Assembly: GCF_023065955.2 (NCBI RefSeq)
Contig: NW_026622919.1
Span: 2,988,501 to 3,052,500 of the forward strand
Direction: 5' to 3'
DNA length: 64,000 bases
DNA from: Ursus arctos
Lineage: Eukaryota; Chordata; Mammalia; Carnivora; Ursidae
Positions 43,020 through 54,259 of the stretch are shown piece by piece. The notes under the pieces were generated by a model. That model ran no database searches, was not told where the DNA came from, and saw nothing but the letters and a program-made list of their open reading frames with translations. The translations under genes and the position numbers were made by a program. The stretch's first letter is position 1; every line of letters begins with the position of its first letter.

Positions 43020-43490
43020 TGCAAACTGTGAACTTTAATAGTCACGCTGCCTCTTACGGGCCTTACCAAGTCAGTCCGAAGTAGGTCTCCACACCCTGAC
43101 ACCTCCAGCCTCTCCTGCCGTCCCAGCATTGCCATGCAGACCAGTGAGATGAGGACCTTAGTGCTGGACGCTCCAGGCCTTGCTGGGGGCTCAGGAATGT
43201 TCTGGAAGCCCTCCTTCCTGGTGCGGACCGAGACCCCCCCAGGCCCTGGGCTGTTCCGTGGTGGCATTGAACCAGCGCCTGCCGTGCTCTGTCCACTGCA
43301 CGGAACGGGGGACCCCCCGCAAACACAGAGGGCCCTCCCGGGAGGTGACGCAGCTTCCCACAGGAGATGTCCCTGAGGAAGCTGGTTTTTCTCAGCAGCT
43401 GGACCAGTTCTAAAGGAGAAGACACATGGGCGTGTCATAGTCCTTCCCTAACTCAGACCTTGTGACTGAAGGACCTGGCCTGAAGCTTAG
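43020..43490. other. Unique DNA, nothing recognised
   Basis: No repeat or gene was recognised. Confidence 0.45.
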
Positions 43491-43494
43491 CTCC

Positions 43495-43622
43495 GCCCTA
43501 GAGACAGTTTGATGAGAAAATTAATCGTGAAAACGTGGTTTCAGTGGGCTTATCGAAACATCGCCAGGGGTAAACTTCCTTTTGAAGGAACAGCAGTGAT
43601 TTATCCGAATGTGGACAGCACG
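43495..43622. promoter_or_regulatory. AT-richer island, candidate conserved element
   Basis: GATGAGAAAATTAATCGTGA (TTAATCG, about 43520), GGCTTATCGAAACATCGCC and CAGTGATTTATCCGAATG (GATA-like TTATC twice). No repeat match. Confidence 0.4.
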
Positions 43623-43629
43623 GCCAGGA

Positions 43630-44735
43630 AAGGAAGCTCCGTCCTGCCCCCGAGCCGGCTGTGACATGTCTCCTGACATTCACGCCCAGAAAGTAAAAAC
43701 TCTTCCAGAACCCACCCCTTCGGACGGGTCTTACTTGCAACTCTGAGCATTTCCACGAGTTGGGCTCTTCTGTGTCAGCTTGGGCACTTCCCCGCCGTGA
43801 AGGAGGCTCGTCCTCCCCCGGACCTCCCCCGTCGAGGTGACAGGTCACACCCAGGGCCAGCTTCACAGGCGTGTGACCTGAGCAGACACCCAGGAGGACG
43901 TGCCCTGGGTTTAGTGCTCTGCCGTTCGTCTTGAAAGTCTAGATAATCGTGTAACCAGGGTGCTGCCTTTTCCATCGGCACTGAGTCCCTCCAGTTACGT
44001 GGCCGGTGTCCTGCCCCCAGCCTGGGCCCTTGGTGCCTGGTGCCGGCTGACCTGCCACAGCCCTGCATCTGTGAGGAAGCGTTGGGGGGCTGGAGAGGGC
44101 CCACGCGGGGTCAGGACGAGCTGCACGTGGGACGTTGTGGTTAGTCTTCCTGTTTCTGGGATAAACCCTCTGTTGGGCTGGAACCACCGTGAGGGAGAAG
44201 ATGGAGGTACGTGGGGCCAGAGCCCCTTTTCCAGAGGCTGAGGCATTTCAGAGAGAGCAGCACCAGGACAGTCGTGGAGGCAGGAGCCAGAGGGGCCACG
44301 TAGCAGGCCGAGGTGCGACAGTGTTTCCAGAAAGGGTATGTTCTGTCTTTCCCCTGGAGGCCAGCGGCTCTAACCAGATGGTGGTGGCCGGTTTGGGAGG
44401 AGGGAGCCTCCCCGATGCCGCAGAGATGCTGCTTTGCTCCCTGCCCATTTCCGCTGAGGTGCTCACAGTCCCAGGGAGAGCCTGGCTTCTGAGCTCGTCC
44501 CACAGTCCTCCTCTTGCTGACACTGGACCTGGCGCTTGAGCAGGAAGCCAGCGGCCGGCAAAGCTCTGGGCACCTCATTAGTGCACTGTACCCGAGTCTG
44601 ATGGTGCCCGTGTTCCCACCGCTGAGCCCTAGGCCCGGGCAGGCAGGATCCGCGGGTGGGGTCTGGACGGTCCCTGTGGTTCACGGAGCAGCCACGCCCA
44701 CAACCAGCCCAGACCCAGGCCTGGGGCTCCAGATC
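43630..44735. other. Unique GC-rich DNA, nothing recognised
   Basis: No repeat family or gene was recognised. Confidence 0.5.
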
Positions 44736-44749
44736 CCGTGTCCTCATCC

Positions 44750-44832
44750 CAGCTCTTCCATGTATGTGTGGCCCTTTGGCAAAGCATTTCCACCCTGTGC
44801 CTCAGTGGCCCCTCCGGGACATGGGAGGGCAG
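44750..44832 (+). mobile_element. MIR SINE fragment
   Basis: CAGCTCTTCCATGTATGTGT, CCCTTTGGCAAAGCATTTCC and CCCTGTGCCTCAGTGGCCCC follow sense MIR. Confidence 0.65.
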
Positions 44833-44839
44833 CCGTCCC

Positions 44840-46270
44840 ACCCCTCGGGCTGGGGAGTCGGTCCACGGCAGCACTTGGACCAGTGCTGGGCTGAGTCAGC
44901 CGCACTGTGGGTTGTGAAGTCCCCGCTCTCCACTGAACCATGGCTCCTGTTCGGGCACTGGGGCTGGCTCTGCGGAGGGCATCTCTGGGAGGAAGCCCGC
45001 CTGTAAAGTGGGGATGCTGTCTGGCTTCCGGATGGGACAGGATGCACGTGGAGGTTCGTAGGAAGCAGGCATCCTGAAGTGGTAGGTTGGCCCCAGCTCA
45101 GTCCCTCTAGCCGTGGAACTACCCGCCCCTGAGACCTAAGTGGCCTTTTAGGACAGTGAGCCCCAGGGGTTTGCCCCAGACAGAGTCACCACATGCTCAC
45201 CCCTCCTCCAGACATTACCAGGACTGCACAGTGCTCTGGTGGCCCAGCCAGCTGTGGGCCAGCCCTCAGGGCGTCTGGTGTCAGCCCATGATGGTTGGGA
45301 ACACAAAAAATAAACAGAAACCCTAGTCTTTCCACCCCCTCCAGCTCGGTGGTTTGCATAGCCTGGGTCCCCGTGCAGGGTTGCCTCAGGGTCAGATGAA
45401 GCTCCACGTCGAAACCTGGCCCCCGGGGCCCCGTGAATGCAGGCTGCCGTGGTGTTGCTGGAATGGCTTGTCCATCCCCAAGGACACGCTGGAATGTCGT
45501 GCTTGGCCCGGGATTCGCTTCATTGCTTACGGCACAGCCTGAAATCTCGCCTCCTCTTTGGGATGTCTGCACTAGGCCCTTCCATTGCCCCCCCCCCACC
45601 TTCTCTTCCTCTCCCTTCCGCTGGTCACTCACTCAGTGACCGGGACTGCTCGGGATCAGGGCTTCAGGGAGGACGGCTGATGCTCCAGGGTGGCCAGCTG
45701 GGGAGGTGAGAGGAGCACCCCAGAGCACGAGGCAGTCCCCTGGGTGGACAGCCCCATTGTTTGGAATGACCATGTCTGCAAAGTGACTCGGAGAACGAGG
45801 ACCCCTGTGTGACCTGAGGCTTTCAGGCAAGGCCATCTGTTGACACGGGACATGTTTCCAGTTTGTCCTCTGGCGGGAGGCCCGTGTCCGCACCCGGACA
45901 GTCTCAGAGTGGACGGCAGTCGATGGGCCCAGCACCGCGGTGAGAGCCTGGGCGGGCGGCAGAGCAGGCTGATTGGGGTGACCAGATGACACCACTTGCA
46001 CTCCGAGGGCCTGGGTTGGAGTGGAGAGGGGTTCAGCTAGGCTTCAGTCTGCAGTCCCCTCTGCATTGCAGGGGTGTCTGAGTGACTCGTCACTGGCAGA
46101 GCCAGCTTGGATCTTCTCCCAGGATCCAGGCGTGGTCCTTGCCCCCCAGACGCCTAAGGTCCCCTGGGCGCGTGGGCTGAGAAGTCAGATTTACATGATG
46201 ATCGGTGTGGACCAGGCTCTGGCGCCAGCAGGAACAGGTGATGGCCCGCGAGCAGGCTCCGAGCACTGTC
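44840..46270. other. Unique GC-rich DNA, nothing recognised
   Basis: No repeat family or gene was recognised. A C9-type run lies at about 45589-45598. Confidence 0.45.
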
Positions 46271-46278
46271 GCACGGCG

Positions 46279-46294
46279 CCGCTAGGTGGCACCA
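46279..46294 (+). promoter_or_regulatory. CTCF-like motif, left of a pair
   Basis: CCGCTAGGTGGCACCA matches 15 of 16 positions of CCASYAGRKGGCRSYR (A-to-G at the third). A second, same-orientation motif lies about 900 bp to the right. CTCF organises chromatin loops and domain borders. Occupancy here is unknown. Confidence 0.55.
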
Positions 46295-46299
46295 GGGAC

Positions 46300-47165
46300 C
46301 ACGGCAAAGCCGAGTGCGTGCTGGGGATGCTCGCCTGGTTGGCTCCCTCAGTGTCTTCCTCCTGGTGTGTGGTAACCAGCCCGCATTTTGTCTTGTAGCA
46401 AACAGGTTGGGGGTGTCGTTGTGGAAGGGCCCCCTCCCCCCAGGCCCTACCTCTTGGCTGTTGGCAGGTGGTCTCATAGGTGGGAACTGGGACTGAATTG
46501 GGAAACCCAAAACCAGTCTCGGAGATGGTTTCTGGGCTTTTGAGAAAAATGCTCTAGGGCTGTTTGGGTTGATCCCTGGCTCGTGCCACAGCTCGTGACG
46601 CGCTCTGCGTTGGACGTTTCGCTGGTCGTTCTGAGTTTGGGGAGCAGGCATGTGTGTGTTCATTATTTCATGTTTCGTAAGCGTGTGTTGAGGTAAACGA
46701 GGAGGACTCGTCTGTTCCCAGAGGCTCTGGAAGAATAATAACGTGTCGGTTAGCACAGGACGGGTCGCGCTCAGCAGCACCAACCGCATTGAAGTTCTGT
46801 AACAGGCGTATTTCTGACTCATGCTGCCTGGCGGGTCAGCATGTCTGTCCCGGGACCCAGACTCACGGCCCAGCTGCCCGCTGGTTGTCAGACAGAGGGA
46901 CACGTGAGTGTGGCACACGGGCTGGAGAAGGTCCACGGGAGGTGGCTCGCCTCCCCTGCCCGAGTCACGTGGCCGTGTGGGGAGGGTGGTCCTACCCTGG
47001 GCCCAGTGGGAGCGGGGCCAGAAGACCCTGGATGTACTGTTAGCTAAGGGGGGAGTGAGGCCCTGCAGAGGCCAGTATTGGGCCCCTGACGCTGGCCAGA
47101 AAGAGGGCCCCTGCTGCTGGAAGCCTGATGGTCAGTAGGCGCTGGTGGGGAGCGGTGCCGTGCAA
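46300..47165. other. Unique DNA between two CTCF-like motifs
   Basis: AT-richer text at 46660-46830 (GTTCATTATTTCATGTTTCG, GAATAATAACG) may be a minor island. No gene was recognised. Confidence 0.4.
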
Positions 47166-47172
47166 GTTTCTT

Positions 47173-47188
47173 CCACAAGGTGGCAGCA
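47173..47188 (+). promoter_or_regulatory. CTCF-like motif, right of a pair
   Basis: CCACAAGGTGGCAGCA matches 15 of 16 positions of the CTCF core (only the fifth base differs). The flanks do not resemble a repeat family. Confidence 0.6.
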
Positions 47189-47189
47189 T

Positions 47190-48185
47190 GTGTCCTCTGG
47201 CAAGCCACCTGCCACCTGCAGCGTGAGCTTGGGACCCGGGAAGCGGGGGTTTCCAGGGGGCTTCCATCCGGCCCCCTCCCTTACAGATGGAGAAACTGAG
47301 GTCCAGGAAGGAGGTGTGCCATCCCCAACACATACCCTCTGCTTGTCATGCAGGGCCCAGTGGCCCCTGTTGCTCCCCTAGCCCCTAGCCCGACAGAAAC
47401 ACGCATGCACGCATGCATACGTGCCGACCTCACTGTCTGGGCCTCATTTCTGAGTCCCCCCCCACCCCATGGTTAGCATGGAGCCCGAGTGGAAGAGATG
47501 GTGTGCGCTAGCTGGGCAGACAAGCCACGCACTTGATGTTGTAGGTAACAATGCAACGGAGGAATCAGAATGCTATGTAGGGTACTGAATAACGTTTTAG
47601 TAACACGTAACTACTCAGACGAGGGAGTGAGGCTCAGAGGACTCGGTAAAGTGCCCAAGCTCTCCCCAGTCGTGAGAGGGGGCGTGCTGGATTGGAAGCC
47701 CCCTCTATTCCCTCCCTCGGGTACCACCTGTGATCAGGGGTCCAGTGAGCAGTCTTGGGACGCTGCTGTTGGTGGGATTACAGGGAGCAGGATGGGGGAT
47801 AGATGGACACGGTTGGTGTTAGAGGGACTTCCAGGCCCTCTCCAGCGTTGTCAGTCAGCACAGAATGCTGCCGGTCGCTGGAGCTTAGAACTCTTGAGGT
47901 TCGCCCTTCTTCCCACTGCCGGACCTCCCCTGCAGCGGCTGGCGTCTGTGGGTCCTCTCCGGAGACAGGGAGCCCTGATGCTCTGCGGCAGCCGGTGGGC
48001 GGACGGTGGCTCTGACTGTTCCGAGTCCTCCTCCTAAGCTAACATCTGCTCTGCGATAGAACGCACAGAGAACGTGTGTTTCCAGCCCTTCCGTATTTGA
48101 AAATGGCCTCCCATCCCCCTGTGTCTCTTCTCCTTCAGAGCTGTCTTCTTCTGTGCCTTAGAGTAAAGGAATCCACGCTGATGAA
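47190..48185. other. Unique DNA, nothing certain
   Basis: A MIR-like word (TTACAGATGGAGAAACTGAG, about 47281) and a short CATGCA-rich word group (47400-47422) are the only recognisable parts. Confidence 0.4.
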
Positions 48186-48190
48186 TTTGA

Positions 48191-48398
48191 GCAGCGGTTC
48201 CCGAAGTGTGGTCTGCAGACCGGCAGCATCAGCCCCACCCAGGAACTCACTAGAAATGCAAGTCGGCTGCCCCCACACCAGGCCCACAGTGTCAGACACG
48301 CGGGGAGTGGGGCTGGCTGCGCTTCTCCGGTGGTGCTGCTCTGTGCTCAGCTGTGTCCTGATAGCCTCCGGTGACGCTGGGGACGGTTCACGCTGAGA
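48191..48398 (+). mobile_element. MER5A-like hAT-Charlie DNA transposon
   Basis: GCAGCGGTTCCCGAAGTGTG, GTCTGCAGACCGGCAGCATC, CAGGAACTCACTAGAAATGC and CCTGATAGCCTCCGGTGACG follow MER5A. The first two thirds are clear and the last third is weaker. Confidence 0.82.
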
Positions 48399-48417
48399 CC
48401 CCCCCCCCCAACTAGAG

Positions 48418-48610
48418 GCAGGGGTGTGATAGTAAATGTTTAGCAATAGGCTTTTCCAAAGAGAAAGAAAGAAGAAGCTGATTTGTAGCATTTGCTAATT
48501 CCCGTGGTGTAAATACTCCCACCATAGCTGGCGGGTTTGGGGCTTCCCACGGGCTGTCAGTTGGCACAAAAAAAATCCACAAGCGTACAGACCAGCTCCA
48601 GCACACCATG
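48418..48610. other. AT-rich stretch, possible ancient repeat or conserved element
   Basis: GTAAATGTTTAGCAATAGGC, GTAGCATTTGCTAATTCCCG and GGTGTAAATACTCCC. The text feels like an old MER-type repeat, but I cannot name one. It could equally be a conserved non-coding element. Confidence 0.3.
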
Positions 48611-48614
48611 ACAG

Positions 48615-49845
48615 CGAGAACCCCAAAGATAACCCCAGAGACGATCAGGTGGAGAATTCACTCCGCAGAGCAGGCTGGGGGCAGGAGTCAGAGGCCTGTC
48701 TCCTGGAGGAGTAGCAGGAAGGTGAGGCAGGGAGCCCCAGCCTCAAACATGAATCCCCCCAGATCCCCTCTCGCCACCCCACCTTCAGCGCCCACCCTGC
48801 CTTTTCTGTCTGCCGCTGGGTTCTGGGAGCACGTGTGGTCGAGGTGAGCGTGGAGCATGGGCGTGCAGATGCGGGGAGCTGGGGGGCTGCAGCCACCTGC
48901 TCCGTGCTCTGCTGGGGTCAGGTCAGAACCTGGGACGCTCCCACCTCCCTCACCTGGGCTGCCTCCCCCCTGTGGAGTGAGCTTTAGGGGGAATGGTGCC
49001 CATTTGATGCCTATGAGGGTAGGAGGGTCTGCCCAGCTGGAGGACAAAGGCTGAGCAGGGGGCAGGCATGGAGGTCAGGGGCAGGAGGGGGCAGCCCTGC
49101 ATGGGTGCGCGTGACAGATCCAAGGAGGCCGTGATGGGTCTTCATGACGTCTGTCTGTCTTCTCACCCCTTGGGTGGCTCTAGGCCTTCCCTTTCGCTCA
49201 CGGGAGCGTCTCACTGCCCTCACTCCCAGCTGCCCTGGGACTCTTGTCACACAGGAGACCCGGAGAGAGAAGGGGGAGAAGAGTCCTGCAGAGGGAGGAG
49301 ACAATCCAAGGGAGGAGGGCAGGGGCCAGCCTGGAGTCCAGCTCCAGGAGGGGCAGAGACGAGCCTCTGCCAGGCTCACTGGCCAGGAGGTGTGGATGGT
49401 CAAGAGCGGTATATCCCAGGCAGGGAGGGGGGGACTGCCCCCTCCTGCCCACAGGATGCTAGTCACCAGGCCCGGTGTGTGAACACTCACACAGGGTCTC
49501 CTGACCTCGCCCTTGGGGAAAGTGCAGACACACGTGCCCGTCACAGTGGCCAGTCCATGCCTGCTCCTGCCTGGGCACACACGTGTGCCCCTCTGAAATG
49601 CTTATAGCCCAAGGCAGAGGGGCTCTTGCACTAAAAGGATTAGAGGACCAGCAGCAGGAAGAGTGGAAGGGGATCACGGCGGGGTGGGCGATGCAGACTC
49701 CCAGTTAGGCAGGTTGAGGGGGATCGTGTAGAGCGAGCCTGGGGTGCAGGGGAGATGGAACTGGCTTGAACCCTGGCGCAACTTTCAGACCTCTTTAAAA
49801 AGTGCCTGGTTTGGTGATGAAGGAGGAGCCTGCGGGTGGAGGGGG
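48615..49845. other. Unique GC-rich DNA, nothing recognised
   Basis: No repeat family or gene was recognised. Confidence 0.5.
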
Positions 49846-49851
49846 TGGCAC

Positions 49852-50179
49852 CTGGACACAGCGGCGTGCAGGTGGGGGGGGCGGCTGGACACAGCGGCGT
49901 GCAGGTGGGGGGGGCGGCTGGACACGGCGGCGTGCAGGTGGGGGGGGGCGGCTGGACACGGCGGCGTGCAGGTGGGGGGGGCGGCTGGACACGGCGGCGT
50001 GCAGGTGGGGGGGGCGGCTGGACACGGCGGCGTGCAGGTGGGGGGGCGGCTGGACACGGCGGCGGCAGGTGGGGGGGCGGCTGGACACGGCGGCGGCAGG
50101 TGGGGGGGGGCGCCTGGACACGGCGGTGTGCAGGTAGGGGGGCGCCTGGACACGGCCGCGTGCAGGTGGAGGGGGGCTC
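49852..50179. repeat. 33-bp G-rich minisatellite, 10 units
   Basis: Ten units start at 49852, 49885, 49918, 49952, 49985, 50018, 50050, 50081, 50114 and 50146. Each has CTGGACACGGCGGCGTGCAG, then GT, a run of 6-10 G, and CGG. Length differences (31-34 bp) come mostly from the G run. Units are very similar, so the array is probably length-variable. As 33 is a multiple of three, open frames run through it on both strands (Pro/Arg/Val-rich on minus, Gly-rich on plus). These are artefacts of the repeat. Confidence 0.97.
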
Positions 50180-50439
50180 CTGCACACACCTGGAACCCTC
50201 TTTACTATGTTTTTGAAGAAACAAGGAAGAGGCTCTGTGAGTTAGGGGTGGGTCTTGAAGTTCTAGTTCTAGCATCCTCCTTCCTTCTTGGAGTACTTTT
50301 GGGACCCCAGGAATACCCCATTCCTGGGCTCTCAAGCCATTTTGGCCCTGGGGCAAAGCTCTCCCCAAGCCCAGCCCGAGCGAGAACTGGGATGGGGCCC
50401 AGGGTCCAGGAAGCCCCAGACTGTGCACTTACGGTACTG

Positions 50440-50655
50440 GCCAACACACATGCACATGCGTAACTGTACCATGTGTGTGCACACGCATGGACACACCTAC
50501 CCATGCACACTCAAATGCACATTGCATGTGCCCCTCACACTCGTACACACATACCACACGTGTGTATCCACCCACACACTGGTATATGCACACATGACAC
50601 GTGTGCACACGTGTGCACAGGTGTGTTCAGCACACACATGCGTGCACACCAGCCA
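50440..50655. repeat. Degenerate CA/CACGTG-rich tract
   Basis: CACACATGCACATGCG, CACACGTGTGTATCC and GTGTGCACACGTGTGCAC words. The last is a long alternating purine-pyrimidine palindrome. Confidence 0.88.
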
Positions 50656-50659
50656 GTGT

Positions 50660-51285
50660 GGCCCCGCCCCCAGCGTGCAGGTTGGGAAGGACCAGGCTCA
50701 TTCTTTACACCCAGGTGCCTGGATCCCTGGGTGTGGTTAGGTGTTTGCAGGGGTGTGGCTTAGAAGAGCGCTCTGGGCTGTTGTATCAGCCCAGCCAAGA
50801 AGCCCATCCTCCGCGCTGGGCCCCCAGGGCTGCACGGCAGGGCAGTCCAGGTGGGGCCTCTGGGGCCCGGGCCGCACCCATCCCACCAGGCCCTTTGGAA
50901 GCTGACGCTGCCTTCTGGTCGCTAGGCTCCCGTGAGGCTCTTCCCAGAACGTGTGTGCCTTCATGTGCTTACACTCACGTCTGTGAATTGCTAGTACAAT
51001 ACAGTTGATTTTCTTTAAGGATGCTGGGGCTTCTGTGGTGAAAAGCACACACAGATACACAAATGCTTCCATAGGTCGTAGAAAATCCTAAAGCAAGCTG
51101 TTCCTACGTGCAAACAAACGCTCACTGCTGAACGCTGCCCAGGGACAAGGGTGTGTGTCAGCCTGGGTGTGACCAGTTCTGGCTCGGACAGGTGGACCCC
51201 CTGAAGAAACTTCTGGGACCCAGGACCCCCTGCACCCCAGGGAGGCTTTGAGGCCCTGAGTCCTAGAGGCACTGGCCCCGGGGGT
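50660..51285. other. Unique DNA, nothing certain
   Basis: An AT-richer patch at 50990-51115 has no family match. No gene was recognised. Confidence 0.4.
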
Positions 51286-51289
51286 GGAG

Positions 51290-51388
51290 GAAATAGTTTA
51301 AAAAATCATGGAAAAGAAGTAAAAGCAGCATTTCGTCTTGAGGGATCGATATGCCCCTCCTGATTCCTGATTTCCCTGTTCTTTTCCC
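51290..51388. promoter_or_regulatory. AT-richer island, weak candidate
   Basis: GAAATAGTTTAAAAAATCAT and GAAGTAAAAGCAGCATTTCG in GC-rich flanks. No repeat match. Confidence 0.28.
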
Positions 51389-51491
51389 TGAGTGGATACT
51401 TGCCTTCCAGAGTGGATGGCCGCGACAAACCGTGGGGTCCCGGCGCATCCGTAGGTGGTGAGCAGGTGCTGCAGGACAGTCCTCTGCACCA

Positions 51492-51504
51492 CCCCCCCCC
51501 CCCC
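51492..51504. repeat. Poly(C) run
   Basis: Thirteen C in a row inside a C-rich stretch. Confidence 0.9.
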
Positions 51505-51758
51505 GCCGCCCTGCAGGGTTGGCAGAGACAAGGACGCGGCCTCTGCGGTGGGACTGCAGCCCCTGCCCTGCCTAGGCGTGCTCACCTCCCTCACCTGCAT
51601 TTCAAGGCCACAGTGAGGGCTCTAGTGTTGGACGGACCCTGGCGGGGAGAACTTTCTGCCCCTTACACTCCATCTCCTGTCTGTCACTGGCGGGGGTAGG
51701 CCCCCCAGAGCGTGTTGGGTGGATGCAGGGACAGCACCTGCGGGGGGAGCATCCAGAC

Positions 51759-51806
51759 GTCTGGGGCGGGGGCGGGGCGGGGGCGGGGCGGGCCCAGCCC
51801 GGCCCA
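51759..51806. other. GC-box array with G-quadruplex potential
   Basis: GGGGCGGGGGCGGGGCGGGG and its continuation give at least four overlapping GGGGCGGGG (Sp1-type) words, then GCCCAGCCCGGCCCAGCCC. Seven or more G-runs fit a quadruplex. A promoter-like GC-box array without an identifiable gene start may be chance in GC-rich DNA. Confidence 0.6.
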
Positions 51807-51809
51807 GCC

Positions 51810-53745
51810 CACAGTGCTGACCCCCTGCCAGGAGCAGGCAGGGTCACCGTCCTGCCCTTGCTGGCTAAAGACCCCTGCCTGTCTTCACTGGGGCTTGATG
51901 TCTGCCTCTGTGTCCTGCACCCTCCCCCAGATGGCTCCAAGCTCCTTCATTAACTTCTTGGCAGAGACAATGATCCTCTTGCTCAGCTGACCTTTATGAG
52001 CCCCGCCTGACTGCCAACTGGACCCCGCCCCATCACCCCCGCCCCCCACCCCGCACCGGGCGCTCCTCTTGGGCCTGCCTGCCCCGTGTGTCCCTGCGAG
52101 AGCTCTCTCCCTGGGCCGTGGCCTCGTCCAGTACTCTCCCACATGTTTTGCTTTTTGGAACCAGCCGCTGATGTATGAGGCAGGCAGGTTGGAAAGGCCT
52201 GGGTGTTCCCGGGACTCTCGGAGGGAGGGCCTGGCAGGTGCTGGGGAGGTGTGTATAGTCCCTGCGCAGGGCTTCGTGGCCACTGCACTGGGCCCTGGAG
52301 AGTGATCGGAGGCGGAAGGGGCTCCTCAGGCCACCCTGCAGCCTTAGACAGCCCCCGCTGGGAATTTGGGTGGAGTGGCCAGCACAAGGGTCCCGCCATC
52401 TCATTTTGAAATAGTCCCCAGGGAAAGCTTTTTGCCACTGGACTGTGGCCAACAACAGCTGGCTGGTGTCCAGATGTGCTGTGGCCAGGGGCCTGGTGTG
52501 GGCAGGGTTTCAGTGGGTTCATGGCTCAGCATGCCTGCACAGCAGGGGGTCCTGGCTGGGTGCCCTGTCTGCTGAGTGGCTGTTGGGTGCCTAAGGCTGT
52601 GGCCTTCTGGCCCCCGGCCCCTGGCCATCTGTGACCCTCCTGTGGCACCTGGGTGTGTGATGTTCTTGGTCCCCAGGTGAACAGGCCACAACTGGGCCTG
52701 AGCAGGGGGCTGGCGGGGCCCTGGCCTCAGGTTCCTGCTCCAGCTTTCTTGCATGGGCTTCAAAGCTGACCTTGCAGATGCCACCGAGGGGGACATTCTG
52801 AAGGCAGAAGGGACCTGTCAGTCCTGCTGGAGACCAGCCAGCTCATGTCCCCTTGAGTAGTCTCCTTGTATGAACACTGCTGTGCCAGGAAGCATGCTCC
52901 TGGCAAGGCCGAACATCTCCTTTCAAGAAACGAGACTGTTTGGGTCAGACACGGTGGTGTGGACAAATGTCCAGTGAGTGCAACTGTCCCGTCCCTAAAA
53001 ACTTCCTGCTAAGCAGACCCACCATTAACACCTGGAAATAGCACCTCCTGAATGAGTAGCTTCCTTCCTCCTTCACCTTACCTGGGATCCCTGTGAGCAA
53101 GGGAGCCGTGGAGGCTAAGGAACCCCCCAGCCCAGCCCCCAACGTCCCCAGAAGAGCTGACCCCACAGTTGGCTGGGGTCTGCTCTCTGGCCATGACCGC
53201 TCCGCAAAAGGGCCCTCTCTTTCTTCTGAATCCCTGCCTTGCCCCCCTCCTGACCTTCGAAGACTGGCTTCCAACCCCTGTGTCCTTTTGGTCCCAGGCC
53301 TGAGTCTTGCTCCCCACCAAGAGCGGTGGTTTCTCATCTTGCATTCACCCTGATTATTCCTAATCTCTCAATGCTACGCGCCTTTCATGGGGGTCCTGGG
53401 GGTGGGGTGGGGGGAAACTGCGCCTCTGACATGAGAGGCCAGGAACTTGGAGATCCAGGGTTGGCTGGTGAGGCCTCACGGGCCTTCCAGCAGCTTCTCC
53501 AGGCTGGTGCGTGCTGCTCGGAGGACGGAGGGGCAGGTGCTGCTGAACCCCTGGGCCCTGCAGCCCAACCACAGCTCTTGGCATCCGCTCACTGTGAACC
53601 ACATGTTCCTGTCCTATCCTGGGGGCACTCGGAAAGTCCCCAGGAGCCCCCGGGCCATCCTATGCTCTGATTCCGCAAGGAGCACTTTGTACAAGTTGGG
53701 GCAGGAACCAGCCATCTGGGTGGGATTCCTCCAGGGAAGTGTGCT
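51810..53745. other. Unique GC-rich DNA, nothing recognised
   Basis: No repeat family or gene was recognised over almost 2 kb. Confidence 0.5.
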
Positions 53746-53754
53746 CCTTCAGCG

Positions 53755-53900
53755 GTGAAATTTCATCAGCGACAATTAATTCTCTGTCAAGAAAGCCCAC
53801 GGTTTTGTGCTGGAAGGGGAGAAAAAGAGGCTGAATCTTTGATCAAACAAGCCTGTGCCGAAGGCTGGCTACAGTTAACTACTTTTTACTGGTGTATGGC
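53755..53900. promoter_or_regulatory. AT-richer island, candidate conserved element
   Basis: GAAATTTCATCAGCGACAAT, TAATTCTCTGTCAAG (CTGTCA, MEIS/TGIF-like), CTTTGATCAAACAAGCC (TCF/LEF-like CTTTGATC) and CAGTTAACTACTTTTTAC. No repeat match. Confidence 0.4.
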
Positions 53901-54209
53901 TGTCGGCCAAGGCGGGAGGCGGAGGGCACCCTCACTCCTTCCCCTGCCGCTTGGGGAGGGCGACGGCATGGCCAGGGACGCAGGCCTTCCAGGCCATCAC
54001 TGTCCTGGGGAGGAAGCTGACCACCTGCCAGGGCTGGGCTTTAGGGAGGGCACAGGAGCAGGAGGGGAGCTGCAGGCCCCGGGAGGCTGTGTGACTCACG
54101 TGCTCAGCTCTCTCCCCTCCTGTTCTAGGTTGTGGTCTCAGGACAGATAGTAATCAGACCCAGGAGCCAGCTCTGATGAAGACTGCTGTATTGATTCTGT
54201 ACTCTAGGG

Positions 54210-54211
<2 letters not shown>

Positions 54212-54252
<41 letters not shown>
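54212..54252. repeat. (GT)n microsatellite, about 20 units
   Basis: An uninterrupted GT array, the cleanest dinucleotide repeat in the window, so probably polymorphic. Confidence 0.97.
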
Positions 54253-54255
<3 letters not shown>

Positions 54256-54259
54256 GAGA

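Noticed and set aside
49852..50179. CRISPR-like array of repeats and spacers
   Set aside because: All parts of each 33-bp unit are conserved, so there are no unique spacers. It is a minisatellite.
49640..50428. 262-codon minus-strand and 239-codon plus-strand open frames with Pro- or Gly-rich repeats
   Set aside because: They run through the 33-bp minisatellite, whose unit length is a multiple of three, so open frames in several phases are expected without coding.
51759..51806. Promoter of a gene
   Set aside because: GC boxes alone, without a CpG island of normal size, an exon or a splice donor nearby, are not enough to call a promoter.
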